A stretch of DNA of 64,000 nt from Pseudogymnoascus destructans (GCF_001641265.1 NW_020167533.1:1054001-1118000), one strand, 5' to 3'. Counted from the stretch's first letter, positions 24,129-36,705 are shown. Notes: a model not told the origin generated them from the letters alone. Numbers and translations are program-made.

Positions 24129-25844
24129 ATGGCGACTCCTGCACAACAAACCGAGGTCTGCGTTCAATGCGATCAGGAGTTTGACGATTGGCAAGCCTAT
24201 ATCAGACACATGATCGTGAGCGGTAATCATCCACACGCTTGTGCTACTTGTGGGCAAGAATTTCAGTCTGAGGAGGGTAAACAGACCCATCAACGCCAGG
24301 TTTGGACCTCCCCAGCTCCTCTATAACCATACTGACAGCTTCAGGCGCATCCACCCGACCAGAGTCTGATCTGCAGCGGCTGCCACAAGGAATTCACTCG
24401 ATGCGGGAGTTTAGTACATCATGTTGAGATCGATGGATGTCCCGTGTTTCGCAAACTGGCCTTCGAGAAGATCCGAGATGCAAATGATGACTATTACAAG
24501 AAGATGGGCTTACCCAAGAAGCGAAATACCGCCACGACTACTGATGTCATTGACAAAGCTCACACTGCTAATGCAAGTTGTGTTCCGTCGGAAGTCCTCG
24601 AAGCTTCTCCAGCTCCTGCAGGCACAGCTCGATCTGAAGTTGGCAAAGTTTCCGCTGGTCCCGCACGCCGAGTACAGTCTGAAGTTGATAACGTTTCCGC
24701 TGGTCCCGCAAGTCATGTTACGCCGAGGGACATCATGACCGATTTCGAAACCCCATGCAAGGAGGCCGAGTACGAAGAATTCAAGAGAAACTTCCCGGCT
24801 TTGAAGATTCAAAGGCGTGGCGTGGGCTCAACGGATAGCGTTGTCACCCCTATGAGACCTACAGGCGTGAATTCTCCCACGAAAGGCAAAGCCGAAGACG
24901 ATTTGGTAGAGATGTCACCGAATAGAAATGTTCCCAAGCACAACTGGCCCAGCCTCGCCAGACTGAAACAATTCAACATTGCAGCCGGAGGCGCTGAGAA
25001 TATGCCATGGGAGAAAGAAGCACCAAAGATTTCCCCACCACTAGCGCGTTCTTCGAAGTTTTCAGGCACTATTCCCCATCACTCCAGCGCATCAAAACAG
25101 CCATCCAACCTTCGATCCCCGATGCTTACACATGCCGAACCTGACCTTGGCGCACCGTCAAAGCCCTCAAATATTCTGCAGCCTGTTCAAGAACTCAAGC
25201 TGGGCGAGCAACAATTAACAGTTCAAGCTATTGAGTCGACCGCTGAGGAAACAGCCCCTACATATTACCATCAGTACGATCCGGACCGGCCTGGTTTCAA
25301 TTTGGAACAGTATCGGAATCCCTACAGCAAAAAGTACAACTGTGCTTTCGCTGGTTGCTCGTAAGTAGCCACATTGCCACTCACTATTTCTTAAATACTA
25401 ATACCTGTGTCCAGAAAGCTCCTCAACTCAAGCCAAGCGCTTCATATGCATCTAAAATCCAACGCCCACCTTACCGACCTCTGCTTGTGCCCATTCTGCT
25501 TTAAGCAGTTCCATAGCGGCTCCGCCATAACGCAGCACCTGGAATCGCAGACCAACCGCTGTAACGCCCGAGATGATCGCCGCTTCAGTCAGATTATGGA
25601 CCAGGTTGCCGCGGGTATGATCAATACAGCGGGAACCCATGCCGACAACACCCACCGCTATTACACGGCGCAGATCGTGCCAAAGCTTCAGCTTGATACA
25701 GTTCACGAGGCTAAAGGAGAGGTTGTTGTTAACGCTGTTAACGACCCTGAGTATCGGTTAGCCAGAACCCGAGAACGCGAACAAAAGCTGAAGGAAGAGA
25801 AAGCTCGGATCGAAGCATTGAAGAATGACGAGTGGGATGAGTGA
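24129..25844 (+). CDS. C2H2-type zinc-finger protein
   Basis: Three exons, 24129..24299, 24345..25360 and 25415..25844, give 538 aa. The introns are 45 and 54 nt with closing phases. The N-terminus has three finger-like modules: CVQCDQEFDDWQAYIRHM, CATCGQEFQSEEGKQTH, and CSGCHKEFTRCGSLVHHVE with a trailing Cys. A long linker (about residues 90-380) is disordered and carries a near-duplicate of a short phrase (SEVGKVSAGPA / SEVDNVSAGPA). The C-terminal part has a finger split by intron 2 (CAFAGC ... HMHLKSNAH) and another, CPFCFKQFHSGSAITQHLE. It ends in a Glu/Lys/Arg helix. Fungal proteins of this layout are usually annotated as C2H2 finger domain proteins of unknown function. RNA or DNA binding is inferred. 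Confidence 0.87.
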
Positions 25845-26522
25845 ACGGGAGACGTCGCCTGTGCCATGAAACAGGACTTACGCTGCTGTTATGCCAGAAA
25901 CCTGATCTTGTCGTGCTGGTTTTGCCTCCTGATTTGAGGGTGACCGCCTAGAGGTATTATGGGTTGCCATAGTGTTTGGCGCCTTTGATGTTGTTCGCTC
26001 ACTCTAGGCGCCTGGTATTGCACTCCGCTGCCAGCATCCGCATCTATGATTGTCCCGACGTTGGTGCTTCTTTAAATTGTGCTCAGTCGAGAATTATGCT
26101 GGGCCATCGTGATGTTTGGCGCCCCTCCTTTTGTTGCTCACTCTAGGCTCCTGACATTGCTTCTTCGTGTTATGGAGTTTCGAAAACTGGGATGATGCCA
26201 CAAGGGGACATTAAGAGGTGGATCGTCCTTAAATACATACATGAGAATTAATGGAACGTACTTATCTCTAAAGTGATTTCTACTATAAATTAAATTCGTG
26301 GTGACCCGAATCAACCTTTCCATGAAGGGTGAGGTATGTAGGGCTAATCGATACACTACACCGATTTATTCGAGTAAGCCCCGCCCTCATAGGATATTGT
26401 CACGAAATCACAGGCACGACATCAACAAACAAACAACACCGGGTGTCCATACCAATATTGTATTTTGGTATCTTTCGTGGAGTTCATGTCTCATCAAATT
26501 CATAGCAGATAGGCCGCTGAAA
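25845..26522. other. Intergenic region with two diverged direct repeats
   Basis: Two related blocks, about 25968-26025 and 26104-26162, share the phrases GTTTGGCGCC and TGCTCACTCTAGGC. They are otherwise diverged. No gene is seen. Confidence 0.55.
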
Positions 26523-29500
26523 CTAATAAGTAGGTCCGGCGTCACGCCCCTCATCACGAATGTGACGAAGCTGTGGCTCGTAATCTTTCTCCACCCACTC
26601 CCAAAATGTTCGCCAAGTCTGGTGTTGACCAGTTGCTATGCCCATGTTTGAAGACGCCGCTGGGATGGCATTGTGCAACAGAAGGCTAACACGTAGAACC
26701 CCTTTGCGCGCCTCATCTTGCTTCTCAATCTCTTGCTTCACAGCATTGTCCTTCAACTTCGTGGAAAGGATCGTCCGGAAGCATTCTGCAATAGAGTCGA
26801 GCCTCCTGGCAGTCTCCTCCGAATCCAATACAACCAGCTTCGTAAGCATCAAGTTGCATAAAGATCGGATGTCATGCTCGTCGTTTAACCCGGCGATGAC
26901 CCTGTCATAAAAGTCCAGGATATTGATGCGCGAGAAGGAAGTCTCCATAAGTGCATAGAGAGTCTCGTATGCGCTTTTGCGGACTTCAAGGCCGTCATCC
27001 ACCTTGTGCTTGAAGGGGCCCATCATGACCTCCCGAATCAGCTCTGGTTGTATGACGGATGCTCTCATCACCAGCGGCATCAATTGTCCCAGGCGCGGAA
27101 GAAGTATATCCGACTTGTTGTGCGCAGCAGAGTTGAGGGTTGTCAAAGCAAGTCTTCTATTCTCGAGTTCCGTATCGTTGAGCATTGTCGTGAGCATGTC
27201 AATCAGCGAGTGCTTCAAGATGGCATCGAAAGTTTCGTCGCTATCTGGCAAGGTGTAACGGATGGCCTGGATACCCATGGCACGGATGGACGGGGAAGGG
27301 TCTTGAAGGTAGGCCTACTGACGGTTAGTGTGAGAACTATGGGTTGATGACTTGTACATACCTGCAGCTTTGGCATGTACAGCTTCGGATCGATAATGGC
27401 CAATCTTCCAATGCACTCGGCGCCAACTGCTTTATTATCCTCTACCTGGGAGGCGAGAGTTAATCTATCCCAAATGGCCTTTGACTGAGAACCAATATCC
27501 ATAGAATTGCTACCAGCCTCTAGCAAAATTTCCTTGATAGAATGGAGTAAAAGATACTGAGTATTCCCACCTTCGTTCATCTTGTTAAGGATGGCAGGCA
27601 AATACAACGCCGTATTTCCAGCCCCAGCACGTCCTAGAGCGACCGCTGCAGCCAGCGGAAGTTTGGTGTATTCAGATGTGAAATGAGACGTGAAAGTTTC
27701 GGGTTTCAACGGCGAATTTGGTCCCATACGAAGAGTTGTCTCGCCCAGGACTGACAGGGCCAGACTCTTTCGAGTATCGTCAGAGCTTCTATCAAGCTCT
27801 TGGATGAACATATCTATTGTGACGCCAACAGAAGGACCTCCATATACGAGAAGTGTGCCGATGACTTTGCCAACGACGGTTGGATCTCCATTTATGCTGA
27901 CTTCTTGAAGGAGGCCGCTCATCAGAGGCTGACCGGAACCCTTGCCGGCAATATTCTTGACCAGTACGAGCAAAGCATCGAAAACGGCTCCTCCCAGAGG
28001 CGTCATTAGAAGGTCACAAAGAGCCTTGTTCAACCCAGGAGAGACGACAGTCTTGGCATCATCCTCAACCAAGTAGGCAGTGACAAGCAGAGCAGGACCT
28101 AATAGGTGGAGGTCGTTTGTGTTCAGCAGGGGCAAGAGAGATGCGACAAGGTCACTTATGGTGGAATGGTCCATGCTATTTCTCGCTGCTGGCGTGACGA
28201 CCAGGTTTTTGAGGGCAGCTAAGCTTGAGCCACGAAGAGAGCGGTCGGCCTTTCGAAGCTGGACTGCTAGCTCCAAGGATACCTCCCGGACCCAATCCGG
28301 CTTCAACTGATCCTTGCCAGTGCTCAAGGCAGCAACAGTGTCGATGGCACGCACCGATGCAATCCTGGTAGTCTCGTTCTTCAATCTATCCTTCAGCAGC
28401 TGTAAAGCCTCATTCCTATCATCCTGGGAGAGAAGCTTGGCACCCTCGCCACTGGTAGTGCGCGCAAGTAAGATACCGAGAGCGTGGATAGCGCGATATC
28501 GAACCTCCAAGTCAGCATCGTTGGAAGAAACGCGGTTTATGATGACATCGTAGAGATTCTGTATATCGGTTTGATGTTTGGCTCCGACCATGCGTGACCG
28601 AGGTGGCGTCAAAGCCTTTACGAGCTGCTCAACTGTCACGATAGCTTCTGCTGAAATCTTGTAGTATCGATCCTTGACGGCAGACACAACCCCCGGAACG
28701 ATCTTTGGGAGGAAAGGCTGAAGGACGCTAGAAGAGTGTGTCTCGCAAAGGTCGCTTATGAGTTTGAGAGCAGAGACGCGCAGTGTGCTCACTGTTGCTG
28801 AAGCAGAGCCGGTAGTGATTACGCCAGAGGATGGCGCGGAAGAAGCACCCGTGCCCTTGATGGCATCAACTATGGGGTCGACGAGCTGAGCAAAGTACTC
28901 TGAAAGGCCACCATGCCGCACGGACACGAGGTTCGCGAGAAGATTGATGACGGCTTGCTTCGTGGGAACAGAAGTGCCCTTGAGTTGCTTCGCCACTGCC
29001 TTGACTAAAGTTGGGCTGAGCCTGGACAGGTCTGCTCTCGGACCCGATGGAGGGAGAGGCTCGATGATGGGGGAAGTAAGCCCAGCTGACATTGTAATCA
29101 GAGGCCTGGTATCAAAGGTTATCGAGCTGTCCCGTCTACGCTTACGACTCGTCGGCTGGGACATGTAGTCCAGATTCCCTTCGTTAGCCTGCAGAGTGGC
29201 AGAGCCTTCTCCTGTCTTTCGAATAAGCAGAGCCGTGGCCGAAATGACCTCCAGTCGAACGTTCTGTTCCCTCTCATTAAACCGGCTAACCAGCACGGGT
29301 GCAACTTGCGAGTACAATGTCCCATCTTCGAGAAGGTCTCCACTAGCTCTCGTTCCGATCAGAGTGTATAGAACCTTGGAGGCGCAACGCCGCACTTTCC
29401 AGCTTGCATCGTCATCGTCGTCGTCAAATCCGGCATCACCATCTTCGAAATCATCGTCGCCGCCAATGCTGTCATCGTCATCGTTGGACTGTGTTCCGCC

Positions 29501-30679
29501 CATCTCCTCATCATCCTCATCGTCATCGACATAATTGGGGTCGTATTTGAGGAAGCGGATTGCTGAAAAAATTATCTCTTCAGTGTACAATCGCATCTCG
29601 TTGCCACAAGAGGAGATGAATGCCTCGAGAGCCACAAGCGCGGCCTCCCTCACATCGTCAACTTCTGGGTTTTGCTCACCATCTTCAGCTGCATCCTCGA
29701 CTTGGTCATCGAGCTCTTGCTGGCTCAGCGCAGACAGGACGAATGGAGCAATACCCTTCAGGTAAGGGCCGAAGCGCAGGGGAATTGATCGAGCCATCGA
29801 GCCGAGAATGGTGATGTATAGTCGTCGCTGGATGAGAGTTATGCGGTCATTGCTGAAGCTCTCAACAAGATGTTGAATGAAGGCGCTGAGAGAGCTGTCC
29901 GAAAGGTAAACCGCCAGAATAGAAATGGCCACGACGGCCCGTTTTTTGACGACCGAGCTGGCCTTTGCATTCTCGATTATTCCAACGATTGCTTCTTGCA
30001 ATGCCGCAACTTCAGGTTGCTGCAACATGGGACCAAAGCACCTGACAACTTCGATCAAGACGTCTACTGCCTCAGCGTCCACCTCCTTATTGGAGCCGAT
30101 CTGTAGCATCCCAGGCGGCGATGGCTGGTTCGAACGCGCGGATGGGGTAACAACAAGATGTCCAATCAGCCTGGGGATCAGAACACGGCTCATTGCAGTA
30201 TATGCTTCAATGACTTCTTTTGTAGGAGCCACACCCCGGACTGGGCGAGGGAGGGTAATGACGACCATGCGGAGGGCAGTGGCTGGGATAGAGTTGTCGA
30301 CGGAATTCTCAGTGGTGAGGTTGGAGAGCTTCTCGATAAGAGGTGCCAGCATCGTGTTTGGGATTTTTGTGACGAGGGGAGCAAGGCTGCCAATAGTGTT
30401 AGGATGTAAATGGGTGTTTGGGGTGGGGGGGGGATCTCACCATTTGATAGCCAGGTTCTGGACTTCGCCATTCTGGTCGTCTAACGTATTGATGATGCCG
30501 TCTACTGCTCTGGCGGCAGTGTTATAGTCGTTGTATAGGAAATCTGGGCGACCTATGGTGAGGACTTGGAATAGATCGTTCAGCGACATGTATCGATAAT
30601 CCGGGTCCGGATCTTGGAGCTTGGGCAACAACGCTGCCACGGTCTGTGCATTTGGGTTTGCGGGAATAGTGCTCGACAT
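26523..30679 (-). CDS. CAND1: Cullin-associated NEDD8-dissociated protein 1 (CAND1/TIP120)
   Basis: Three exons, complement(30441..30679), complement(27362..30386) and complement(26523..27314), give 1351 aa with closing phases. The introns are 54 and 47 nt. CAND1 is an all-HEAT-repeat exchange factor. It wraps around un-neddylated cullin-Rbx1 and swaps SCF substrate receptors. The N-terminus (LLPKLQDPDPDYRYMSLNDL) and the C-terminal TIP120 domain (for example VRKSAYETLYALMET and FYDRVIAGLNDEHDIR) are clear. A very acidic insert (YVDDDEDDEEMGG followed by runs of Asp) lies at about residues 300-350, as in other family members. The length matches full-length CAND1. In aspergilli the orthologue is known as two separate genes (CandA-N and CandA-C). 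Here both halves are in one reading frame. Confidence 0.95.
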
Positions 30680-31216
30680 GATGGTAGCTTGTCTTGAGGC
30701 TACAGGGACTTGTAGAGCTTGTATGGAGCTTGTCTTGAGGCTGTTATGTTACAGCTGTTGAAGTTGGAGCTGTGAACGAGTGGTTGCTTCGCCAAACTTC
30801 GCATTGGTCTGTAAGGGACCAACGCAATCGTACACCGTGAACAAACTCACACTCAGTAGTGTTTGTGTTCACGAGTAGGTCTGGTGAAATCTAACCAGAT
30901 CCTGAGCGACACCAAGGTGAAGAAGTGAGGTTAAAATGTAGAAAAAGGTGTAGAGGGGGGGATATGGTAGGAGAACGAAGACCCCCGAAGCATGTCGTAG
31001 TGGGGGGAAATCGGCGGCGGTCAGGAACTACAATATTCCGATGCCGTGCCCGGTTATGTTCCCTCCTCCCGACCTCTTTCTTCCTCACAGCTCAATCGAG
31101 TCCACGACGTGCACAAATCCAGTAAAGTCCGTCTGAACTTGCATGTGACAATCAATTGATACTGATATCTACTTTAGGTACTTGTTAATAGCTCAATTGC
31201 TTCAATCTCTCTGACA
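30680..31216. other. Divergent promoter region between CAND1 and the mitochondrial protein gene
   Basis: About 540 bp between two divergent starts. An imperfect hairpin sequence (GTGAACAAACTCACACT ... AGTGTTTGTGTTCAC) lies at 30837-30873. No gene is visible. Confidence 0.55.
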
Positions 31217-31993
31217 ATGTCTTTCGCAAGATCCGCCTTTGGAGCTCTTCGCTCCGCACGCCTGTCCGTCGGTAGCGCAAGAGCCCAATTGGTGCGCCAC
31301 TCGGCCAGACGCGGATACTCCAGTGGCCATGGGCCAGAGGCTAGCAGTGACCTGCCATGGTAAGTTGCTCGCTGTACAATTGGAGCTTCATGGGGAATGG
31401 CAGGCTGACAAAATTTGATCACAGGGCTGCCGGAGCTGTCACCGTCACCGTCCCTGGTTGCTGGTACCTTCTCAAGGAATCTCCCGCAGAAGCTCACCAC
31501 CTTCACGTTCCCCACAAGATAGAGGCACACGCGGAGCCTGAGGCTGAGGCTGAGGAGGAGGTCAAGGAGGAGGAGGTCAAGGAGGAGGAGGTCAAGGAGG
31601 AGGAGGTCAAGGAGGAGGAGGTCAAGGAGGAGGAGGTCAAGGAGGAGGAGGTCAAGGAGGAGGAGGTCAAGGAGGAGGAGGTCAAGGAGGAGGAGGTCAA
31701 GGAGGAGGAGCCAAAGGCAGAGGTCAAGGCTTCCGCCACCGACAACGAGGAGGAGAAGCCGAGCGCCGATGCTTCCAAGTCGGAGGACGAGGGAAAGGAT
31801 ACTACTGAGGTTACCGAGAAGGTATTTATAGATCCAGATATTGTCTAATATTTACTAACCTATATAGCTAACTACGGACGCCAAGCATTCCACGGATGTT
31901 GGCGGAGACTCCGATGTCAGCCAGAAGGCCGAAGGAACCCCAGAGACATCGAAGTCCAAGGATACCGTCGATGTGTCCAAGCCTTCGAATTAA
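31217..31993 (+). CDS. Predicted mitochondrial membrane protein with a KEEEV repeat
   Basis: Three exons, 31217..31359, 31425..31821 and 31868..31993, give 221 aa with closing phases. The N-terminus (MSFARSAFGALRSARLSVGS, then RRGYSSG) is a typical cleavable mitochondrial presequence with an RRGY-S site. A short hydrophobic segment, AAGAVTVTVPGCWYLL, could span the inner membrane. The rest is highly acidic. From about residue 90, nine to ten in-frame copies of a 5-residue unit (KEEEV) are encoded by near-identical 15-bp DNA units at 31559-31708. The last exon is Ser/Thr/Asp-rich. If intron 2 (46 nt) is retained, the protein ends after EKVFIDPDIV, so an alternative C-terminus is possible. I do not know its function. 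Confidence 0.8.
31559..31708 (+). repeat. 15-bp coding minisatellite (about 10 copies)
   Basis: Units of GAGGTCAAGGAGGAG repeat with essentially no divergence inside the second exon of the mitochondrial protein gene. Each encodes one EVKEE pentapeptide. The period is a multiple of three, so copy-number change keeps the frame. Confidence 0.95.
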
Positions 31994-32570
31994 TCGTCTC
32001 GTCAGGTTGCCGTGGCTCATAGATAAAGTTGGCCATCCTCCAGAAGCAAGGAGACCGAGTGGGGGCATTGAAGGTTTGTGGCATTGTCACTTGGCGGCGG
32101 TCTATTCCTTGTACATACTGTATAACTCATATTTGAATCATGTGTGCTGGAAAGCGGGTGGCCAACAAAGATGCGCTTGAAGTTCTGTTTCTCTCTCACA
32201 TGCTTTGTCAAATTCGTGATACTTGCGTTGATGAGTTTAAGGGACCGTCAGAAGCGCTGGTAGAGCTCTATCCATATACATATGAGCACGACTGGTTTAC
32301 TTATCTCCCTCGCACTTGCCTTCTAATATTTTCTACCTCCATCGCAGCTTCCGTTCATATCCAACACCATCCTTCCTCCATAGTTGTGACGGGCAGAATA
32401 GCCGCTGTCGTGGACTATTCTCCTTGCTACGAACTACAATGCATCAACATATTATATATGCTGCTCGTTGCTTAGTGCTTCAAAAGCGATATCTTTATTA
32501 TTCTATGGTAGTTGAAAATCAAACAACTTGCCAGCACGAGTACCAGTCCTGTTCTCGTTAGGCTGAAGAG
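31994..32570. other. Intergenic region, nothing recognised
   Basis: 3' UTR of the mitochondrial protein gene followed by the 5' region of the PLAC8 gene. Open frames here are short and cross both strands without domain content. Confidence 0.55.
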
Positions 32571-35097
32571 ATGGACAACTTCTTGTCTCCCATTACCCAC
32601 CGCCCGTCACTATCATACCCGCTCAATGCTATAAACCCTGACGCTGCGACTGGGCCCTACTTTGACCGCCCGCGATACTTCCAACAGGTGTCAAGCTGGG
32701 GGAATACAGCCTATAATGGGTTTACTCGCCGCAAATCTGGTCCTTGGATAACAAAGCTCTTCCGGCCACGGAATCACGACATCACCACACTGTGCACAGG
32801 CTCCTGTATTCCATGTGTTCTTTACGGCAAGACTCAATACCGGCTCAAGCAGATGGCCGAAGGGGAAGACCCTCTCGATTTGTCACGGCGACACATTTGT
32901 AATGGGCCGTGCTGGATGTTTGGGATGATAATGTGCTGCGTCGGATTTGATTGTGAGTATCCTGTCTGAGCAGCTGGCTTTGGAAGTACTGATGGTATCA
33001 TCAGGGTTTATAGTGATGCTACAGCACTCTCGTATCCGAGCTACGTATAATATCGATGGTACGGCTGGTGGGGACTGCGTCCAATCTTTGTTTTGTTCGA
33101 GATGCACTCTCATGCAGGATGAGTGGGAGATTGTTGCCCGCGAGGAGAGGATTCTTTTGGAACGAAGGGAAACCGAAATCACCAAACAGCCCGGCCAACA
33201 ACAGCAGATGAGATATTCCACATCGAACTTGTTTGAGGAGGTGCCAGAAGTTTTCAGGCCAGTGACTGTAAGTGGCCATAAGATTGAAACAGTACATCGA
33301 GTTTCTTCTCCCAACCCTGGAGAGCAAGAAACGAATGTCAACGAGCCTCTTCTACAAGGTGTCGGCCACCAAGAACATCCGCAAAACTCAAGTGAAGGTG
33401 CAGCTTCCCACAATAAGCCTCGACAACCAGGCTACGCTCCCCTCAAATTGGCAGTGAGGAAATCATCGCCCATAGGTTCTGCCTTGAATCCAATCACTAG
33501 GAGGAGCAGCTTGGCAGATCTCGGGGGAAGGTCGAGCGACTCAAAACTCTCTCAAAGGAGTGCCACAAACCCAGCCCGTCCGAATGCTCTAGTTTCACCA
33601 ATTAGATACCCATCGCCTAATTTCTTGAGCTACAGGTCGAAAGAAAAGGAAATCGACGGAATACTGGAGATGCCAGCGGGGTTTGGCACAATAAAAGAAG
33701 AAGCAACGAGTGAGGATTTTAGTCCATCTATCCGTTCGGATGTTGGGGTAAAGTCTTTCGGCTTGGGATCCATATACTCGGGCTCTTCCCTTCGTCAAGG
33801 ACGCAGTGACACCAGGGCCGACGAACCTGTCAGTGTTTATTATGGGTACGAGGATAGGCCGCAACATCATCGGCTTTCAGACTTTTCCCGGTCTCGTCCA
33901 TTGACGCCGGAGCTCAATGGCACTCAGGTGGCTAGATTGGACGGTGTTGCAGGAGGGCTTGATAGTGTCGATGAAGATGATGGAAATGCGGAGGACTGCA
34001 ACTGTGGTTTGAATACTCGACAGGCAGATATTGGGGAATGTGGAGATCAGATGCATGGCCAGGAATTATTTGCTCAATTATCAACACCAACACCGGTACT
34101 TCGGCGCTTTTCCATTAGCCCCTCAGAGCATGACAGCTGCAATTCCCAGGTGCCAAATTCTACTTCGGAAATAACACATCAAGATGATGGCGTGAAGGCC
34201 CCCAGGCCCCTCGGACGAGCTGAGTCTTTGATAAGATACCTGGTTGACGTTGATAAGTTTTTGAATATTCCGACAGGATGGGCCAAAGATTCATCCAATA
34301 TTCCGAGAGGACAGTCCACCGACCCGTCAAATGACTCGTTCAAGAGTATCATAGAGGTCTCGAGAGGTTCGGATGTTGTGAAAGAAGATGTAGTCGAGGA
34401 CTGTTTGCCAAAGGGTTGCACTGATCTGTCCGACAACAGTACAGGTACTCTTGAAGGTGCCAACAGTCCTATCGTTGAGGATATCATGGCTCCCGAGACT
34501 GCATACAGTTTGCAACGCGGCGAATCTTCTGCCACCGAGTTTGCTGGCTCCACCTCGAAAACCCTCGATAGCATAGCTGATGATTGGATCGAAGTAAGCT
34601 CCCCAGAGACCTTTCCAGCCAGCCTTGGATCGGCCAACTCAAGGGCTGCTGGACAATCTACGCCTGATAAGGATTTGCTGTCATCAGAATGCGACTTCAT
34701 CTCCGCAGAGCAGCACATGTCGGATGTATACCATGTTACACATGAGACCATGGACGAGGGTCATGTGTTAGTATCGTTGACACCTGAAATTGAAACGGAA
34801 GCTGGGAATTCTCATGACCAGGAAAGCTGTAGCATACCAGACGCCGCAGCCGCCGAAACCAAGGCAAAATCCGACGAGCAAACAGCCGCCGAAACTACGA
34901 CGCAGTCCTACCAACCAACGACAGCCGCCAGCCCTTCGAATACCAAAGTGGAAGACCAAACCTCCAAGGTCTCTACTTCGCAGCCGACTGACAAATTTGA
35001 AAATCCAATGGGGATGAGAAAAAGGTCAAAGAAATCTCGGAATAGAAGGAACCGAAAAATACGTGTCGCGTCAGAAGCAGCAAAGGCTAAGCCGTAG
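32571..35097 (+). CDS. PLAC8-family cysteine-rich protein with a long disordered tail
   Basis: Two exons, 32571..32952 and 33005..35097, give 824 aa. The 52-nt intron (GTGAGT...CAG) closes in phase. The PLAC8 domain spans roughly residues 60-190. Its landmarks are CTGSCIPCVLYGKTQYRL, CNGPCWMFGMIMCC, then after the intron RIRATYNIDGTAGGDC and CSRCTLMQDEWE. These are the Cys clusters and the YNI.G..GDC motif of the family. PLAC8 proteins sit in or on membranes and are linked to metal handling or cell size in plants and fungi. The remaining 630 residues are Ser/Pro/acidic and disordered. They end in a basic KKSRNRRNRKIR segment. The domain call is secure. The role of the tail is unknown. Confidence 0.9.
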
Positions 35098-35610
35098 GTT
35101 GCGAGTATAATTGCACCCGAGAAAGAGGCATCGATGAGAAGAAAACTTTGGCAAGCTAGATGCGGGTTTCATTCTTTATCAATGCACACTGATTGCAAGA
35201 CAATGAAACTGTTTCATTGTCACAAATCTCAGTGAGAGAATACATACTGTTTTATTGAAACATACTGATGTATTCTCTCGTTGAGATTTGTGATTACTGT
35301 TACATCCCAACGGACCATGCAATAACCTGAGCTATCCCCTATATTGCTGGACTAGCTAAAACTCCATTGACAATGCACCCTTGCTCGCCATAGAATACAG
35401 AAAAACGTTATCCAGAGAGAGACGCGTTTTACATCCATCCCCGTGACTTACTATTTTTGTCAACTATTTCCAGAGCATCCACAGGGCCACAATAAAGCCA
35501 GTCAGCCATAAATCATGCTCCTCGTTCCTCATCCCTTCGTATATCGGGTCGTTTCAGCCATGATGAAGCATTTCACGCATCCAATCGTCTCTTCACCGGT
35601 ACTAGGCCAT
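35098..35610. other. Intergenic region holding two adjacent hairpins
   Basis: Between the PLAC8 gene and the GTPase gene (convergent). A perfect 11-bp-arm hairpin (35199-35221) abuts a larger imperfect one (35221-35292). The rest is ordinary sequence. Confidence 0.6.
35199..35292. repeat. Two abutting inverted repeats
   Basis: GACAATGAAAC-T-GTTTCATTGTC is a perfect 11-bp-arm palindrome (35199-35221). It is followed directly by an inverted repeat whose arms start CACAAATCTCA and continue GAGAGAATACAT, with a two-base mismatch between these blocks (35221-35245 pairing with about 35268-35292). They could be a convergent-gene terminator or a degraded MITE. Confidence 0.85.
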
Positions 35611-36705
35611 TCAACCGACTGATTGGTAGATGAGGAGTGGCTCGCCGATATTCTCAATTTCGGGAATGGTGCACTTCAGATCGAATGCCTTGGAAAGAAC
35701 TATTTTGAAGATCTATGCATCAATTAGCGCTGATCACCGTGACGTGTCAAGGTGGACCTACCTTCTGAACATTGATGCTGTGGCTTGTGCTGCTGAAGAT
35801 GAGACTTGCACGCATTGCCTTTGCGAAACGACGGGCCTGTCTGCGGTTAGATAGGGCAAATATATGCATCAGAGGAAACAAACCTGGTTAGAGATCTCCT
35901 CTTGGTCTTCTCTGGGGAAGTTGACGAAGTGGTCGTACTTTGTTCCCACCAAGAACGGAATTGCCGTCTTGTTAAAGCCTCGACCCTGGCGATACCATTC
36001 TTTGATGCTGTTCAGCGTGCTCTTCCTTGTCAAGTCGAACATGAACAAAATTGCCACGGCGTCGTTACACACGAGGGGCAGCATGTTTACGAACTCTCGT
36101 TGGCCTCCCAAATCCCAAATCGAGAACGTAATCTCTGTGTTGCGGATTGAAATCGTCTTCTCCATAAAGTTCACACCCAGCGTCTGAATGTAGTCCTCGT
36201 CCCAGGAGCCTTCGACATACTTCACCATGAGGGAGGTCTTGCCAATCTGCGCATCCCCAACCATTCCGACCTTGATCACCACGCTGTTCTTGTTCCGGCC
36301 CGTATCTGTCGCAGCGGTAGATGAACCGCGAGAGTTTTGTTCCTGGTAGGTGGTTCCCATATTCCCATATCGGTCACCCCCGCCCGAGAGGCCAGAAGTA
36401 GGGCGCGGGATGGTGTTTGCCGGGGCCTGTGGAGCAGGGAAGCGGGGTTCGCCAGGGTCGGCATTCATTTGCTGTTCATAGAGCTGTTGTTGAGGCTGGT
36501 AAGATGACTGGAATGCCGAAGGGTCGGATTGAGATTGTTGATGGCGAAATTCGTGGCCCGAAGGGTCAGGCTGGGATTGTTGGTGTCGAACATCATGGCT
36601 GGACTGTGGTGTTGATGTCTGTGATTGCTCGAGACCCCCCATGGAGTCGTCTTGCTGCTCGGGCTGTTGAGGTTCCCGAGCCGTTTGGTAGAGATCGTGG
36701 CCCAT
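35611..36705 (-). CDS. TEM1: Septum-promoting Ras-like GTPase (Spg1/Tem1)
   Basis: Three exons, complement(35884..36705), complement(35762..35836) and complement(35611..35712), give 332 aa. The introns are 47 and 49 nt, and the first has the rarer donor GTTTGT. After a Gln/Ser/Pro-rich leader of about 140 residues comes the GTPase domain. It has the P-loop GDAQIGKTSLM, the switch region GSWDEDYIQTLGVNFMEKT, DLGGQ (the usual DxxG with Gln), and GTKYDHF in place of NKxD, which is typical of the Spg1/Tem1 family. The last exons give SKAFDLKCTIPEI and IGEPLLIYQSVG. The protein switches on the septation initiation / mitotic exit network at spindle pole bodies. The start ATG (36705) is the first in frame. 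The leader length is uncertain. Confidence 0.93.

Noticed and set aside
29196..30527. Plus-strand frames opposite CAND1
   Set aside because: They are Ser-rich shadow translations of the acidic and HEAT-repeat coding strand.
31503..31778. Minus-strand Ser/Leu/Thr repeat frame
   Set aside because: It is the antisense of the 15-bp coding repeat, and the repeat keeps all frames open.
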